A stretch of DNA of 59,567 nucleotides from assembly GCA_021730785.1 (NCBI GenBank), contig JAKFWF010000060.1:1-59567 (forward strand), written 5' to 3'. The DNA is from Hyphomicrobiaceae bacterium. GTDB lineage: Bacteria > Pseudomonadota > Alphaproteobacteria > Rhizobiales > Hyphomicrobiaceae. Of this stretch, positions 8,557 through 18,310 are shown one piece after another; position 1 is the first letter of the stretch; each line of letters opens with the position of its first letter. A program made the translations under genes and the position numbers. Below the pieces are notes generated by a model. It was not told where the DNA came from, made no database searches, and saw nothing but the letters and a program-made list of their open reading frames with translations.

Positions 8557-9190
8557 GATTTCCAGGCTCAATGTTGCCATCGGCCCGGTGAGCATCATCC
8601 GTGACGCCGCGCTGTCGCTGGGCGAGGGACAGTATTGCGGTTTGATCGGGCGCAATGGCGCGGGCAAGACGACGTTGCTGCGCGCCTTGATGGGGGCAAT
8701 ACCCGCGCACGGTTCAATGCAGCTCGACGGACGCGATCTGCTGGCCGAGCCGCCGCACCGGCGCGCGTTTCTGGGGCTCGGTTACATGCCCGAGGACCGG
8801 CGGCTGGTGCCGGAGTTCTCGGTCGAGGAAAATGTGCTGCTGCCGGCGCGTGCGACAGGGGCGACAGACAGCATGGCGCGGCTCGAACAGATCTACGGTT
8901 GGATGCCGGAGATCGCGAACTTTCGCCGCCGCCGGGCGCTCGAGCTGTCCGGCGGCCAGCAAAAACTCGTGGCTTTGGCGCGGGCGCTCATGGCGGGCCG
9001 ACGCCTGCTGGTGCTCGATGAACCGTTCGAGGGGTTGGCGCCGGCGCTGGCGCGGCGGCTGGGCGAAGTGCTATCGAACCTCAAGACCGAAAAGATCTCG
9101 GTGCTGATGTCGGAATCCAACGAAAGCCACGTCATCGATCTGCTCGACCGGACGTTTCGCATCGAACGCGGCGCGGTCACGACAGGGTGA
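8549..9190 (+). CDS. ABC importer ATPase, LivF type
   Basis: The 213-residue ATPase has Walker A GRNGAGKT near residue 34, a normal signature LSGGQQK, Walker B LLVLDEP followed by FEGLAP, but the residue after the last switch strand reads SESNES where a His (H-loop) is usual. It is somewhat shorter than the usual 230-240 residues of LivF. It is the last gene of the transporter operon and is convergent with the DapA-like gene. Confidence 0.87.
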   Translation: MLEISRLNVAIGPVSIIRDAALSLGEGQYCGLIGRNGAGKTTLLRALMGAIPAHGSMQLDGRDLLAEPPHRRAFLGLGYMPEDRRLVPEFSVEENVLLPARATGATDSMARLEQIYGWMPEIANFRRRRALELSGGQQKLVALARALMAGRRLLVLDEPFEGLAPALARRLGEVLSNLKTEKISVLMSESNESHVIDLLDRTFRIERGAVTTG

Positions 9191-9214
9191 TGTCGTCGCT
9201 CGGCCCGGCAGATC

Positions 9215-10174
9215 CTATTCGGCGGCAGTGCGGCGATGCGTGTCGAGCAGCCTGGCGCTCACCAGCGCTGCCCTGATGCGAGCGATTTCCGCCGGTGGGA
9301 TTTTTACCAGTGGCGGACGCACCGCGGCACACTCGAGTTTGCCTAGGAGCACCAGCGCTTCCTTCATGCGGTTGTGCATGTCGACGGCAGGACTGGCGTA
9401 AAACACCTCCGCCAGCGGATAGATGCTTTCGTGCAAGCGTCGCGCTTCCGCTAGATCGTTGCGTTGGACAGCCGCAAACAGCCGCGCTTGCAACCCGGCG
9501 ATGACGCTGCCGGAGCCCGACAACAGGCCGCCGCACCCGAGCACGAGCGAGCTGAACAACCAGGCCGAATGCGTCGACAGAACGGTGATCGGCTTCGACA
9601 GTCCCTGCAGCACGCGAATGTTGCGCTCGTGCTGGACGGGGTTGTTGCACCAGTCCTTGATGGCGCGCACCGTCGGGACCGCTTCACCCAGTGCAACGAT
9701 CATGTCGGTCGTGTAGCCCTGATTGATGGCGAGGGGATAATTAAAGGCGATGAGCGGCACGTCGCCGGCCGCGTCCGCGATGCGTTTGAAATGCTCGATC
9801 ACCATGGCTGGCCGATGGCCCATCGTGAAGGGACCGGGTGGAAACACCAGCAGCGCGGCGGCGCCACCGTCGGCCGCCTGCCGGGCGATGCGCGCGCCTT
9901 CCAGGCTGCCCTCCGCATAGACGCCGTGCACGATCGGCAGTGCCGCGCCGATCTCGTCCTGTGTGATGTCCATGATGCGCTGCTGCTCATCGAGCGAACA
10001 CGACGCGGCCTCGGTGGAATGGGCGTTGATGGTCACGGCGGACAAGCCAGGGGTCGATGTGACGTCTCGCAAGTGGCCTCGGAACGCGACCTCGTCGATG
10101 GCAAGGTCCGCCGTCATTGGGAGCAAGACTGCAGGGATCACCCCGGCCGGGTGGAATTTTGCATGGCGCGTCAC
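9215..10174 (-). CDS. Dihydrodipicolinate synthase/N-acetylneuraminate lyase family aldolase
   Basis: The 319-residue TIM-barrel class I aldolase has the Schiff-base lysine at 173 (VRAIKDW) and the catalytic tyrosine at 146 (FNYP). The family joins or cleaves pyruvate-like units with aldehydes. The GTG start at 10174 is supported by GAGGAGA upstream; no in-frame ATG fits. Sequence outside the active site differs from biosynthetic DapA, and the location beside transporter and oxidoreductase genes favours a catabolic lyase. It is divergent from the metallo-hydrolase. Confidence 0.85.
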   Translation of the reverse strand: MTRHAKFHPAGVIPAVLLPMTADLAIDEVAFRGHLRDVTSTPGLSAVTINAHSTEAASCSLDEQQRIMDITQDEIGAALPIVHGVYAEGSLEGARIARQAADGGAAALLVFPPGPFTMGHRPAMVIEHFKRIADAAGDVPLIAFNYPLAINQGYTTDMIVALGEAVPTVRAIKDWCNNPVQHERNIRVLQGLSKPITVLSTHSAWLFSSLVLGCGGLLSGSGSVIAGLQARLFAAVQRNDLAEARRLHESIYPLAEVFYASPAVDMHNRMKEALVLLGKLECAAVRPPLVKIPPAEIARIRAALVSARLLDTHRRTAAE

Positions 10175-10330
10175 GGACGTCTCCTCAGCGGTGTTCGTGT
10201 GCCCAAGAGTTTGGTTGAAGCCGCAGGAGTGCGCAACGGCCCCACGCGACGATCTGAGGTGCTGCAGGGACGGCTCGACCGGAAAGGAGCCGTGTGCGAG
10301 CTTTGCTCGAAGCGAAGCAATAGGTGAGCG

Positions 10331-11209
10331 ATGACCATCGGTCCGCAATCGCAAATTCCCGGTGTCTATCACCGTCGGATTGGTGACATTCATGTCGTCG
10401 CACTGAGCGATGGCGTGTTGTTGCGTGATCATCACATGATGATCGGCGTTTCGGCTGGGGAAGCCGCGGTCCTGTTGGCACGTGCATTCCGCTCGGCCTT
10501 CGTGCTGTCGGTCAATGCCTTCCTGATCTTCAATAAGGGCCGTGTGGCGCTGATGGAAACCGGCTCGGGACACTATCTCGGGCCGACTGCAGGGCACTTG
10601 CTGACCAATCTTGCAGCCGCTGGCGTCGCGCCTTCAGCCGTCGATACGATCCTGCTGACCCACATGCACCCCGATCATTCTGCCGGGTTGACCGATATGT
10701 CGACTGGCGCCGCGCACTACCCGAATGCCGAACTCGTGGTGCACGCCAATGAGCCCAGACACTGGTTCGATGACGCCGCCATGGCGCGCGGCACCGAGCG
10801 CGAGAAGAAGTTGATGTTCCAGCAGGCCCGTGAGCAGGCGGCGCCTTATCGCGACCGCACGAGAACGTTCGTTCAAGGCGACGTCTGGCCCGGGGTGACC
10901 GCCATTCCGAGTTATGGCCACACGCCTGGACACAGTTCGTTTCTGATCGATTCCTGCGGCGAGCGCCTGCTGATCTGGGGCGATACTGTCCACATGCCGG
11001 AAGTGCAGGTGCCACGTCCCGAAGTGTCTATGGTCGTCGATGTGGATCCGGTCGCTGCCGCCGCATCGCGGCAAGGGTTGTTCGAGATGGCGGCGAGCGA
11101 GCGGATGCTGGTGTGCGGCATGCATATGCATTTTCCAGGCTTTGGTCATATCGGGCGTGACGGCGCCCAATTCCGCTTCGTGCCCGAGGCGTGGCGCCTG
11201 GCGATATGA
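10331..11209 (+). CDS. Metallo-beta-lactamase-fold hydrolase
   Basis: The 292-residue protein carries the metal motif HMHPDH at 111-116, further ligands in the SYGHTPGHSS segment (about 195-204) and GDTVH, and a late His (MHMHFPGFGH). These are typical of two-metal MBL-fold enzymes such as quorum-quenching or catabolic lactonases and thioesterases. An unusually long His-rich segment (DHHMM) sits at 33-37. It is followed by the PRISE reductase with a 22-bp gap. A lactonase would fit downstream of a Baeyer-Villiger monooxygenase, but this is inference. Confidence 0.82.
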   Translation: MTIGPQSQIPGVYHRRIGDIHVVALSDGVLLRDHHMMIGVSAGEAAVLLARAFRSAFVLSVNAFLIFNKGRVALMETGSGHYLGPTAGHLLTNLAAAGVAPSAVDTILLTHMHPDHSAGLTDMSTGAAHYPNAELVVHANEPRHWFDDAAMARGTEREKKLMFQQAREQAAPYRDRTRTFVQGDVWPGVTAIPSYGHTPGHSSFLIDSCGERLLIWGDTVHMPEVQVPRPEVSMVVDVDPVAAAASRQGLFEMAASERMLVCGMHMHFPGFGHIGRDGAQFRFVPEAWRLAI

Positions 11210-11231
11210 ACGCGCGGCGGAGAGCGCACAA

Positions 11232-12281
11232 ATGAGCAAGGTTGCACTTATTGCCGGCGCGACCGGCGCTGCCGCCAAGCGATTGGTCGAGGAATTGGTG
11301 GCCGACGAGTGGCGCGTCGTCGGCGTCAGTCGCACGCCGCCACCAAGCCGTAGTCGGGTGACGTATGTCGCGTCCGATCTTGGCAACGCCGACGCCCTCA
11401 CACGCGCGCTCGCAGGCCACCGTGACATCACCCATGTATTCTACACCGCACGCGCCGCGCACGGCGAAAGCGGCGTCGAGGATGTCGGCGCAAATCTCGC
11501 ATTCTTGCGCCATACCATCGATGCCGCGGAGCGCGTCGCAACCAACCTCGCACACATTCATTTGGTCGAAGGGACCAAGTGGTATGGCATGCATCTGGGC
11601 CCCTTCGCGACGCCGGCCCGCGAGGATCAACCCCGTCACGCGCCGCCCAACTTCTACTACGACCAGCAGGACCTGTTGGCCGCGAGGCAACGCGGCGCGG
11701 GCTGGACCTGGTCGGCGTCACGGCCGAATTTCCTCTGCGACTTTGCACCGGAACGGTCCCGCAATGCGCCGGTTGTGATCGGCGCCTATGCCGCGCTGTG
11801 CCGCGAGTTGGGGGTGCCGTTGGACTTCCCGGGATCAGAGGCGTGTTATCGCGCCTTGCTGGATGTGACCGACGCGCGGCAGTTGGCACGCGCGATGGTG
11901 TTCCTGGCCACGTCCGATCATGCGCGGAACGAGGCGTTCAACGTCACCAACGGCGATGCCTATCGCTGGTGCAACCTGTGGCCCAAGATTGCCGACTTCT
12001 TTGGTATTTCGTGTGGCGTTGTGCGACCGTTGACGCTCGCTGACTGGGTCGCCGATAAAGCGCCGCTCTGGCAGCGCGTCGTTGCGCGCCATGGCCTGCA
12101 GCCTTTGGCACTCGCCGACGTGGCGCTGTGGCCGTTCGGGGATTTTCTGCTGCGGCAGGGCCACGACAACATCTCCAGCACGACCAAAATCCGCTCGATC
12201 GGCTTTCATGAAATGGTCGATACCGAAAGCATGTTCCTGACACAGATTACCCGATATCGCGAAGCGCGCGTGCTGCCGTAG
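11232..12281 (+). CDS. PRISE-type short-chain reductase (progesterone 5-beta-reductase/iridoid synthase-like)
   Basis: The 349-residue NAD(P)-dependent enzyme begins with a glycine-rich GATGAAA loop at 9-15. It has the PRISE fingerprint: THVFYT near 67, VEGTKWYG with Lys116, and NFYYDQQDLL with Tyr142/143, followed by SASRPNFLCDFAP. In plant P5betaR and iridoid synthase the equivalent Lys and Tyr stabilise the enolate during 1,4-reduction of enones. The classical SDR YxxxK is absent. It is co-oriented with the MBL hydrolase. The physiological substrate is unknown. Confidence 0.83.
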   Translation: MSKVALIAGATGAAAKRLVEELVADEWRVVGVSRTPPPSRSRVTYVASDLGNADALTRALAGHRDITHVFYTARAAHGESGVEDVGANLAFLRHTIDAAERVATNLAHIHLVEGTKWYGMHLGPFATPAREDQPRHAPPNFYYDQQDLLAARQRGAGWTWSASRPNFLCDFAPERSRNAPVVIGAYAALCRELGVPLDFPGSEACYRALLDVTDARQLARAMVFLATSDHARNEAFNVTNGDAYRWCNLWPKIADFFGISCGVVRPLTLADWVADKAPLWQRVVARHGLQPLALADVALWPFGDFLLRQGHDNISSTTKIRSIGFHEMVDTESMFLTQITRYREARVLP

Positions 12282-12858
12282 TTCCAAACCTCGCTGACGG
12301 GGATCGCCTGTTCGGCCGGCAGAAGTTGCGCCACGCGGGTTGGCCTGGGGCGCGCATCGTCGCTGCGCTGGCGCAGCCGGCGAACATGTCGGACTGGCAT
12401 TCCTCGATCCGGCGCTTACAGCAGTCGACGCCTTTGTCCTCGCACCACACCATCAAAAGCGCCCACAACAACGCGACCTTCGATGGCTCCGAAATCGAAC
12501 GGACCCTGGCTACCCTCTGTCGGCATCGGGGAAGCCCTCGCTCAGGCGTGAAGTCGGTGCTGTACAACACCATTCGCTAAGTCGGCGCCCCAATGCGACT
12601 ACATAGGTTGAGAACGGCGGACTCGTCCGGATGGCCCCTGGGGACTTGCCGATGCTGGAAAACAAATAAGCGTACTGAGAAAATGAGATTTGTCGGGTAG
12701 GTAACGAACTCGTTGCCAAGCGCCCGCAGTGGTCGAGCCAAAATCGGAGCTGCGCATTCCCCGAGCGTCTCCACCGACTTTTCAGTCCTTGCTACGCCGC
12801 GCCCCACTTGTTTCAATCGCTCCAAGTGTTCGCCGCGATCCAACCCGAGGCAAAACCC
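12282..12858. other. Gene-free stretch upstream of the amidohydrolase
   Basis: No gene is supported. Short open frames exist on both strands but none has a ribosome binding site or a recognisable motif. The right part (about 12640-12720) is locally AT-richer and could hold the promoter of the amidohydrolase. It may be a decayed gene or a rearrangement scar between the catabolic cluster and the core block. Confidence 0.45.
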
Positions 12859-14382
12859 ATGGGCTTTCTCACCGACAAGGAAGTGCTGAGCCTCAATCCG
12901 TCCGAACTGCTGCCGCACGCGACACCGATCCCGACGCAGATCGTCTCCAGTGACGAGTTCACGCCCGCGCCCCAGAGCCCGGCGCAAAAGCTGGTCGAAG
13001 CGCGCCTGCTCGACATGGCCGACACCTACGGCCGCCAGCACAACATGAGCCGGCGCCAGTTCTTCCAGTCGGCGTCCGGCATGGCGGCAGGCTTCGTCGC
13101 GCTCAACGAGGTGTTTTTCCCGGTCTTCGATGCGAGCCGCGCGGAGGCAGCGACCCCGGCCCAGGCGCAGGAGCGCGCGGCCGGCCTCAAGGACCAGTTC
13201 ATCATGGACATGCACACGCATTTCCTGAGAGACGACACGCGCCTCGTCAATTTCGTGCGCTCGCGCGAGGCGGTCGGCAAAGCCGGCTGGAACCCGACCT
13301 TGGTCGACAAGCCGCAAACGCTCGAAGACTTGAAGTTCAACAACTACTTCAAGGAAATCTACCTCGACAGCGATACCAAGATCGCGCTGATTTCCTCGTC
13401 GCCGTCCGAAATCCCGGGCGACTGGTTCCTGACCAACGAGATGACGATCGCGGCCCGCGACAAGGTCAACAAGGAGGCCGGCAGCCGGCGCATGTTTGCG
13501 CATGCGATCTTCACGCCGGGGCAGGATGGCTGGCTCGAGCATCTCGAAGGTTCGCTCGCAGCCAAGCCGGAATCGATCAAGGGCTACACGGTCGGCGACA
13601 ACACCAACAAGGACCTAGCCAAGCACCCCTGGCGCATGGACGACGAGAAGATGACGTACAAGGCCTACGAGATGGCCGTGAAGTACGGCATCAAGAACAT
13701 CTGCGTACACAAGGGCCTGTTCCCGACCGCCACCGCCGAGCGCTGGCCGCATCTGCTGCAGTACGCCATGGTCGGCGACGTCGGCAAGGCGGCGAAGGAC
13801 TGGCCGCAGCTGAACTTCGTCATCTACCACGGCGGCTACCGGTGGGCAGCCGGCGGCAACGTCAACGACGGCTGGAACGAGTTCGAGACGACGGGTCGCG
13901 TGTCGTGGGTATCGGACCTCGCCGAAGTCCCGGCGAAGTACGGCGTCACCAACGTCTATGCCGACGTCGGGCAGCTGTTTGCCCAGAGCGTGGTCGCCGA
14001 TCCGCGCATCACGGCTGCGATGATGGGCATTCTCGGCAAGGGCCTGGGCTACGATCGGGTGGTGTGGGGCACCGATGCGGTGTGGACGGGCAGTCCGCAA
14101 TGGCAGATCGAGGCGCTGCGCCGGCTGGAGATCAGCGAGGAGATGCAGAAGAAGTATGGCTTCAAGCCGCTCGGGCCCGCGACCGGCGCCATCAAGACCG
14201 CGATCTTCGGCGGGACCAACGCCAAGCTCTACGACTTCGACATCTCGAAGCGCGGCGACATCGGCCCCAACCGCGACAAGTTTTCGATCATGAAAGCCGA
14301 GTATGAGCAGCGTGGGCCCGCGCGCAGCAATCTGCGCTACGGCTATGTCAGTGATGCCGTCGATTGGTCCGCCTTCGCGTGA
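12859..14382 (+). CDS. Metal-dependent amidohydrolase (amidohydrolase_2 type) with internal Tat-like motif
   Basis: The 507-residue protein has the metal-binding MDMHTH at 116-121 and a later DxxxxWGTDAVWTGSP segment near residue 410 that supplies the catalytic Asp. It belongs to the ACMSD/2-pyrone-dicarboxylate-lactonase-like branch. A twin-arginine-like SRRQFF with a hydrophobic stretch lies at residues 64-90, not at the N-terminus. An internal ATG at 13045 would give a standard Tat signal but has no ribosome binding site. Relatives with the same displaced motif are known, so the long form is kept. It converges on lapA. Confidence 0.82.
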   Translation: MGFLTDKEVLSLNPSELLPHATPIPTQIVSSDEFTPAPQSPAQKLVEARLLDMADTYGRQHNMSRRQFFQSASGMAAGFVALNEVFFPVFDASRAEAATPAQAQERAAGLKDQFIMDMHTHFLRDDTRLVNFVRSREAVGKAGWNPTLVDKPQTLEDLKFNNYFKEIYLDSDTKIALISSSPSEIPGDWFLTNEMTIAARDKVNKEAGSRRMFAHAIFTPGQDGWLEHLEGSLAAKPESIKGYTVGDNTNKDLAKHPWRMDDEKMTYKAYEMAVKYGIKNICVHKGLFPTATAERWPHLLQYAMVGDVGKAAKDWPQLNFVIYHGGYRWAAGGNVNDGWNEFETTGRVSWVSDLAEVPAKYGVTNVYADVGQLFAQSVVADPRITAAMMGILGKGLGYDRVVWGTDAVWTGSPQWQIEALRRLEISEEMQKKYGFKPLGPATGAIKTAIFGGTNAKLYDFDISKRGDIGPNRDKFSIMKAEYEQRGPARSNLRYGYVSDAVDWSAFA

Positions 14383-14554
14383 TCCCTTCGACGCCGACGC
14401 CCCCCCGCGCAACCTTGCCGGAGATGGCGCAACGGTGTCGCGAGGGCCGAGGACGGGGCCAGTCGTACTGCCGCCCGTCGGTGGGCCGCCGTCCGGTCAC
14501 GGCTGCGTGCGGGCACAGGCAACCAACTCCGGGGGACAGCACTGCAGCGGGCCC

Positions 14555-14962
14555 TTACTTCGCCCGGGCGGTGCGGGAGTTGCTCGAAAGGGCGAGCTGC
14601 CGGCCGCCGGTCCGGGACATGCCGTGGCCTGCGAGCTGGCCAGAAGCGACGAGCGCCTCGCGTTCGCGGATCAGCCGTTCGGCTTCGGCGCGGGCGCGCA
14701 TCGCCTCCTGCGTGCGCACCGCGGCCGTGCGGCGATGCTTGCCCTGGCCGAGCCAGGTGGCGCAACCGCCCAGCAGTACACCGGCGATCAGCATGGCGAA
14801 CAGGTAGGCGTAGAACGGCAGCGCATCGATGGCGATAGCCGGGTTTTCCGGGTTAAACGCATCGAGGTTGAGGCGCACACCGTGGCGGTTGGCAATGGCA
14901 ATGTAGAGCAGGACCACGGCTCCGACGAGACCAAGGAACCATCTGAGAAGTTTATTGAGCAC
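14555..14962 (-). CDS. lapA: LapA-domain (DUF1049) inner-membrane protein
   Basis: The 135-residue protein has two transmembrane helices (about 7-24 and 49-68) separated by a short periplasmic loop, followed by a basic cytoplasmic coiled region (residues 75-110). This is the lipopolysaccharide assembly protein A layout. The GTG start is backed by AGGAG in good position. It follows ihfB on the same strand, the common alphaproteobacterial order. A trpF gene, often next, is absent. Confidence 0.82.
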   Translation of the reverse strand: MLNKLLRWFLGLVGAVVLLYIAIANRHGVRLNLDAFNPENPAIAIDALPFYAYLFAMLIAGVLLGGCATWLGQGKHRRTAAVRTQEAMRARAEAERLIREREALVASGQLAGHGMSRTGGRQLALSSNSRTARAK

Positions 14963-15023
14963 GGGGCTCTCCTGCTGCCGAGAGTGTGAAATGGGACGTC
15001 ACGCCGATGCGTCGGCGTCAGCG

Positions 15024-15308
15024 TCACGCGTCCGCGTTGAGGCGCTCGCGCAATTCCTTGCCGGTCTTGAAGAAGGGCACGAACTTCTCATCGACCGGGA
15101 CGGCTGCCCCCGTGCGCGGGTTGCGGCCGATGCGGGGCGCGCGATGCTTGACGGTGAAGGCGCCGAAGCCGCGCAACTCCACCCGGTCGCCGCGCGCGAG
15201 GGCCGCGATGATCTCGTCGAAGATCACGTTGACGATGCGCTCCACGTCCCGGTGAAACAGATGCGGATTGCCGGCGGCAATTTTCTGGATGAGTTCAGAC
15301 TTGATCAC
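15024..15308 (-). CDS. ihfB: Integration host factor subunit beta
   Basis: The 94-residue HU/IHF-family protein has the DNA-bending arm RIGRNPRTG and the ELRGFGAF strand. From the GTG start it reads [10 protein letters not shown], matching the conserved N-terminus and exact length of IhfB. An upstream ATG at 15329 would add seven residues (MLKWGTP) and cannot be excluded, since neither start has a strong ribosome binding site. With IhfA it bends DNA at promoters and recombination sites. It lies between sppA and lapA, in the rpsA-ihfB syntenic block. Confidence 0.92.
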   Translation of the reverse strand: MIKSELIQKIAAGNPHLFHRDVERIVNVIFDEIIAALARGDRVELRGFGAFTVKHRAPRIGRNPRTGAAVPVDEKFVPFFKTGKELRERLNADA

Positions 15309-15382
15309 CGGCGTGCCCCACTTCAGCATTGACAGCGCCCCCGCGATGTGCCGCGAAGTGCGCGTGAAGATGTTGTAAATGC

Positions 15383-16354
15383 TCAGTTTTTACCAGGGTG
15401 CCAAATGGAGAGCATGCCGTCAAGGCCAACCGTTCTGAGCGCTGGATCCTGGGCGATGCGGGTGCCAAGATCGCCAAACAGGCGGCCGGCGAGCCACGTC
15501 GCGAGGCTGGCGTCAGCGCCCGCCCCCAGCGGCCAGTCGCCCGGGCGCTTCGGCTTCCAGTCGACGATCTTGAGGTCCTTGCTGATGTTGCGCTTGTCCT
15601 GCAGATAGCGCAGCACTTCCGGTTCGCCGCCGATTTCATCGACCAGTTTCAGGGTCTGCGCTTCGCGGCCGGAAAACACGCGGCCCTGCTCGAGGCCGGC
15701 GATCTCCGCCGTCTTGACGTTGCGCCGCGTGGTGACGAGGCCCAGGAACCAGCGCTGGCCCTCCAAGATCATCGACTGGGCCACCTGCCGACTCGCCTCG
15801 TCCACCGGCTGGAACGGCGAGGGCGACGCCTTCAGCGGACCGCTCTTGATCTCGTTCATCTTGACGCCGATCTTGCCCAGAAGTTCCGTGATCTCGGGCC
15901 ACTGCATGATGACGCCGACCGAGCCGGTGATGGTGTTGCCGCGCGCGACGATGTGATCGGTGCCGAGGCCGACGATGTAGCCGGCGGAAGCGGCCACCGT
16001 GCCGAACTGGGAGACAACGGGCTTCTTCTCGGCGAGGCGGCGCAGGGCTTCATAGAGTGCTTCGCCGCCGGTCGTCGTACCGCCCGGCGAGTTCACGAAC
16101 AGCACGACGCCTTCCACGTGCTTGGCTTCTGTGATGCGCTTCAGCATTTCGAGTTGCGCGCGGTCCTCGGTAATGACGCCCTCGATCGTCACACGGGCGA
16201 TCTGGCGCGGCTCGGTGAGCGCAAGGCCGCCCGGACGCATCGATGCCATCACGCCGAGTGCAACGACGCCGGCAATGATCGCCAGCGTGCGCCACAGCGT
16301 GAGGTGGCGGCGTAGGCGGCGGCGGTCGAGTACGGTTTCGGTTTCGAGTGTCAT
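15383..16354 (-). CDS. sppA: Signal peptide peptidase SppA (S49 protease)
   Basis: The 323-residue short-form SppA has an N-terminal membrane anchor at about 20-38 and the S49 core. The nucleophile is Ser123 in AASAGY and the general base is Lys175 in GPLKASPSP. It degrades remnant signal peptides in the inner membrane. The ATG at 16354 is preceded by GAGG; longer in-frame extensions lack this. It lies between rpsA and ihfB, the usual place in this class. Confidence 0.92.
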   Translation of the reverse strand: MTLETETVLDRRRLRRHLTLWRTLAIIAGVVALGVMASMRPGGLALTEPRQIARVTIEGVITEDRAQLEMLKRITEAKHVEGVVLFVNSPGGTTTGGEALYEALRRLAEKKPVVSQFGTVAASAGYIVGLGTDHIVARGNTITGSVGVIMQWPEITELLGKIGVKMNEIKSGPLKASPSPFQPVDEASRQVAQSMILEGQRWFLGLVTTRRNVKTAEIAGLEQGRVFSGREAQTLKLVDEIGGEPEVLRYLQDKRNISKDLKIVDWKPKRPGDWPLGAGADASLATWLAGRLFGDLGTRIAQDPALRTVGLDGMLSIWHPGKN

Positions 16355-16536
16355 GGGGGCCTCGATGGCGACGGCGCGGCGCCGTCCGGTTGGCGCAGAA
16401 CTTAAGGCGATGCAGTGCCAAGAGCAATGCGGCAGATGCGGGTGTGCAGGTTGGTGCCGAGCGCATGCGGGACCCAATAGAAGCAAGTGCTCGACACGCG
16501 CAACCGACGGGCTGTCCGGTCGCGGCCGGCAAACAG

Positions 16537-16568
16537 CAACGGCGCGGCCCTTGCGGGTCGCGCCGTTG
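16537..16568 (-). terminator. Strong hairpin downstream of rpsA
   Basis: CAACGGCGCGGCCC (16537-16550) pairs with GGGTCGCGCCGTTG (16555-16568) through a TTGC loop, giving 13 Watson-Crick pairs and one G-U. It lies 27 bp past the rpsA stop, and on the minus strand is followed by a weak T-rich stretch. It probably attenuates or ends the rpsA transcript before sppA. Confidence 0.7.
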
Positions 16569-16594
16569 GTCATGTCGCAACGTCGGGCAAAACT

Positions 16595-18310
16595 TCAGGT
16601 GTCGCTGCCTTCGCGCTTCTTGATGGCGGCCTTGAAGATGTCGCCCAAGGATGCGCCCGAATCCGAGCTGCCGTACTGGGCGACGGCCTGCTTCTCCTCG
16701 GCCATTTCCAGCTGCTTGATCGACACCGAGATGCGGCGCGCCGCCTTGTCGACGCTGAGCACCGAGGCATCGACCTTGTCGCCCACATTGAAGCGCTCGG
16801 GGCGCTGCTCGGCCCGGTCACGCGACAGATCGGAGCGGCGGATGAAGCTCGTGATCTCGCTGTCGCCGATCTTCACCTCGATGCCGTTGTCCTGCACCAT
16901 CACGACGACGCAGGTGACCGCATCGCCCTTCTTGTACTTGGCGAGCGTGTCGGCCGGGTCGCCGGCCAGTTGCTTGATGCCGAGCGAGATGCGCTCCTTG
17001 GCGCTGTCGACGTCGAGGACGGCGGCCTTGATCGTGTCGCCCTTCTTGAACTCCTTGATCATCTCGTCGCCGGGCTTGTTCCAGTCGAGGTCCGACAAGT
17101 GAACCATGCCATCGACGCCGCCGTCGAGACCGATGAACAGTCCGAACTCGGTGATGTTGCGGATCGGACCCTCAACCACCGTGCCCTTGGGGTGAGCGGT
17201 GATGAAGGCATCCCACGGATTGTCCTGGGTCTGCTTCAGGCCGAGCGAAATGCGGCGCTTGTTGGGATCCACTTCGAGGATCTGCACGTCGACCTGCTGG
17301 CTGGTCGAGACGATCTTGCCGGGGTGGATGTTCTTCTTGGTCCAGCTCATTTCCGAGACGTGGATCAGGCCCTCGACGCCCGGCTCCAGTTCGACGAAGG
17401 CACCATAGTCGGCAATGTTGGTGACGGTGCCCTTAAAGCGGCCCTGCACCGGATACTTCGCCTCGATGCCGGACCACGGGTCGCTCTGCAGCTGCTTCAT
17501 GCCGAGCGAGATACGCTGAGTTTCGGGATTGATGCGGATGATCTGTACTTTGACGGTATCGCCGACGTTGACGATTTCCGACGGGTGGTTGACGCGGCGC
17601 CAGGCCATGTCGGTGACGTGCAGGAGGCCGTCGATGCCGCCGAGGTCGATGAACGCGCCGTAGTCGGTGATGTTCTTGACAAGGCCGTCGATAACTTGGC
17701 TCTCGGCCAACCGCGCGACGATTTCGGTGCGCTGTTCGGCGCGGCTCTCTTCGAGGACCGACCGGCGCGAGACCACGATGTTGCCGCGGCGGCGATCCAT
17801 CTTGAGGATCTGGAACGGCTGTGGCTGGTGCATCAGCGGGCCGATGTCGCGAACGGGGCGCACGTCGACCTGGGAGCCGGGCAGGAAGGCAACCGCGCCG
17901 TCGAGGTCGACGGTAAAGCCACCCTTGACCTTGTTGAAGATCACGCCGGACACCTTTTCGCCGGCCGAGAACTGCTTCTCGAGTCGGGTCCAGCTCTCTT
18001 CGCGCTTGGCCTTGTCACGGCTGAGCACGGCTTCGCCGAGTGCGTTCTCGATGCGCTCCAGGTAAACCTCGACCTCGTCGCCGACCTTCAGTTCCGAAGG
18101 CACGCCGGGCATGGCGAATTCCTTGACGGCGACGCGCCCCTCCATCTTGAGGCCGACGTCGATGATCGCCATGTCCTTTTCGATGCCGACGATCTTGCCG
18201 CGCACCACACTGCCTTCGAAGGCATCGTCGGCGCCGAGCGTTTCGGTCAGCATGGCCGCGAAGTCGTCGCGGGTCGGGTTGTACTCTTTAGACATTTGTG
18301 CGGTTGCCAT
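16595..18310 (-). CDS. rpsA: 30S ribosomal protein S1
   Basis: The 571-residue protein contains six S1 RNA-binding domains. Repeats such as [20 protein letters not shown] and [10 protein letters not shown] are easily seen. The length is normal for alphaproteobacterial S1. It delivers mRNA to the 30S subunit. It is the first gene of the rpsA-sppA-ihfB-lapA block. The usual upstream neighbour cmk is missing; instead there is a 594-bp gap. Confidence 0.97.
   Translation of the reverse strand: MATAQMSKEYNPTRDDFAAMLTETLGADDAFEGSVVRGKIVGIEKDMAIIDVGLKMEGRVAVKEFAMPGVPSELKVGDEVEVYLERIENALGEAVLSRDKAKREESWTRLEKQFSAGEKVSGVIFNKVKGGFTVDLDGAVAFLPGSQVDVRPVRDIGPLMHQPQPFQILKMDRRRGNIVVSRRSVLEESRAEQRTEIVARLAESQVIDGLVKNITDYGAFIDLGGIDGLLHVTDMAWRRVNHPSEIVNVGDTVKVQIIRINPETQRISLGMKQLQSDPWSGIEAKYPVQGRFKGTVTNIADYGAFVELEPGVEGLIHVSEMSWTKKNIHPGKIVSTSQQVDVQILEVDPNKRRISLGLKQTQDNPWDAFITAHPKGTVVEGPIRNITEFGLFIGLDGGVDGMVHLSDLDWNKPGDEMIKEFKKGDTIKAAVLDVDSAKERISLGIKQLAGDPADTLAKYKKGDAVTCVVVMVQDNGIEVKIGDSEITSFIRRSDLSRDRAEQRPERFNVGDKVDASVLSVDKAARRISVSIKQLEMAEEKQAVAQYGSSDSGASLGDIFKAAIKKREGSDT

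Noticed and set aside
12247-12606. Overlapping short open frames on both strands downstream of the PRISE gene
   Set aside because: None has a plausible start signal or family resemblance; all three informative frames look like non-coding sequence.
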